Assembly (NCBI GenBank): GCA_023441905.1
Contig: JAEZNC010000148.1
Span: forward strand, 1-13,584
Source: Bacillota bacterium
GTDB taxonomy: Bacteria; Bacillota; Clostridia; Christensenellales; SZUA-584
Direction of reading: 5' to 3'
Length of the DNA: 13,584 nt
Made by a program: the position numbers and the translations under genes. This document shows positions 12,829 through 13,584 of the stretch, in pieces (the stretch's first letter is position 1; every line of letters begins with the position of its first letter). The notes under the pieces are model-generated. The model had not been told where the DNA came from. It saw only the letters and a list, made by a program, of their open reading frames with translations, and did not search any database.

Positions 12829-12952
12829 TATGGAATCTATCACCACATCAGCGTAATACCATGCAAAATTATGTTGATCAGTTCTGTTTTAGATTTAAAA
12901 ATCGTGGAATGAATATGTATGATATAGTGTTGAGACAGAGTTTGGTATAAAT

Positions 12953-12973
12953 AAAAAGACCTCGAAAGAGGTC
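12953..12973 (-). terminator. Intrinsic terminator after the sugar-phosphate transferase gene
   Basis: Minus strand: GACCTC-TTTC-GAGGTC (12973-12958), followed by TTTTTATTTAT. It lies about 50 bases beyond the stop codon at 13026. Confidence 0.85.
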
Positions 12974-13025
12974 AATATTTTATATCTGTACCTAGCGGGA
13001 TAATACCGAAAATAATAAAGCCGCA

Positions 13026-13584
13026 TCACTGCATCTGCTCAGTATCGTTTTGTTCAACCCCATTTTCCATCTTGATTCTGCGCACCGTAAGCACCGTATA
13101 AACAATGGCAGCTGCGGCGAAAACGCCAAGCAAAATCCAGCCCTCGATATAAAGCTTGAGCATGTAGATCGCGATGCCGATGGCGGCACACACAATCTGT
13201 ATACCGACGAGTATAAACACAGCCAAACGATGGCTTCCGAATTTCTCTATCAGAATATGATGAAAGTGCATTTTGTCAGGCTTCATCACCGGCAGACGCA
13301 GCAACAGCCGCCTGAGTACCGACATGCACATATCCGCAATCGGCAGAAGTATCAGATAAATGGGCACCACCAGCGAAACCACACTGGGCTCAGATGAAAT
13401 ACTCATGATCGACAGAATACCCAGCATAAATCCGATAAACATACTGCCTGCGTCACCCATAAAAATTTCGGCAGGATGAAAATTATACGTAAGAAATCCT
13501 ATAATCGCGCCGCACAGCGCGAGCGTCGTCGGCAAGGCAAGCTGATAACGCCCCTGCAAAAAAAATATCGCCGCAAATGAGAGA
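13026..13584 (-). CDS. WecA/TagO-type polyprenyl-phosphate sugar-1-phosphate transferase, C-terminal part
   Basis: This is the end of an integral membrane enzyme that transfers a sugar-1-phosphate, usually GlcNAc-1-P, from a UDP-sugar to undecaprenyl phosphate, the first step of teichoic acid or other surface polymer synthesis. The frame is open to the window edge. The TTG at 13559 is not the start, because the preceding codons (LSFAAIFF) continue a typical membrane helix of this family, so the gene begins outside. Visible signatures are AEIFMGDAGS, the catalytic Asp-containing loop, and PDKMHFHHIL, the histidine-rich cytoplasmic loop of the WecA/TagO branch rather than MraY. Several membrane helices surround these, and the tail (RRIKMENGVEQND) is charged and cytoplasmic. 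Family full length is about 320-380 residues, so roughly half is seen. A terminator follows at 12953. Confidence 0.9.
   Translation of the reverse strand, partial: LSFAAIFFLQGRYQLALPTTLALCGAIIGFLTYNFHPAEIFMGDAGSMFIGFMLGILSIMSISSEPSVVSLVVPIYLILLPIADMCMSVLRRLLLRLPVMKPDKMHFHHILIEKFGSHRLAVFILVGIQIVCAAIGIAIYMLKLYIEGWILLGVFAAAAIVYTVLTVRRIKMENGVEQNDTEQMQ

Noticed and set aside
13557..13559. TTG at 13559 as the start of a short 177-residue protein.
   Set aside because: The frame continues upstream to the window edge with family-like membrane helix sequence, and the conserved motifs seen are those of the second half of a longer enzyme.

Overview
The window looks like chromosomal DNA from a low-to-mid GC Firmicute of the class Clostridia. 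The signs are strong AAAGGAGG-type ribosome binding sites, TTGACA-17-TATAAT-like promoters, BlaI/M56 regulatory pairs, a clostridial-type small HEAT-like protein, and a GC-rich interspersed palindrome of a kind familiar from gut Oscillospirales and relatives. No genus can be named from this sequence alone.

Bases 1-9300 are almost entirely two tandem copies of one module, all on the minus strand. In transcription order each copy is: a BlaI/MecI-family winged-helix repressor; a BlaR1-like M56 membrane metallopeptidase overlapping it by 4 bases (ATGA); a hairpin that looks like a terminator and carries a promoter in its first arm; and a free secreted lipoprotein. Copy A is 9219->8836, 8839->6224, 6089->4575. 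Copy B is 4452->4051, 4054->1667, 1494->46. The extracellular part of each M56 protein is not a penicillin-binding domain. It is a roughly 440-515 residue domain homologous to the free lipoprotein next door, joined to the last membrane segment through a retained lipobox-like sequence (TAC-QP). The module therefore encodes its sensor-like domain twice, once tethered to the protease and once free. Each repressor gene has its own TTGACA-17-(-10) promoter overlapped or followed by its own dyad, and the dyads differ between copies.

Bases 9300-10520 hold a terminator, an interspersed palindromic element, a HEAT-like protein gene and the wreck of a third module (10230-10430). The wreck keeps the first ~21 codons of a BlaI gene and the last ~17 codons of a sensor-domain gene, and its promoter and operator-like dyad still look intact. 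That promoter probably now reads into the HEAT-like gene.

Bases 10593-13584 are more ordinary: a possible one-span small membrane protein (minus), a Na+/Pi cotransporter with a C-terminal PhoU-like domain (plus) with its own promoter and terminator, an intergenic stretch with a perfect 24-base palindrome, and the C-terminal part of a WecA/TagO-type polyprenyl-phosphate sugar-1-phosphate transferase that runs off the right edge (minus).

Taken together, the modules look like parallel one-component-style envelope signalling relays: extracellular lipoprotein domain -> membrane metallopeptidase -> inactivation of its own repressor -> derepression. The signal and the target genes beyond the modules cannot be seen here.
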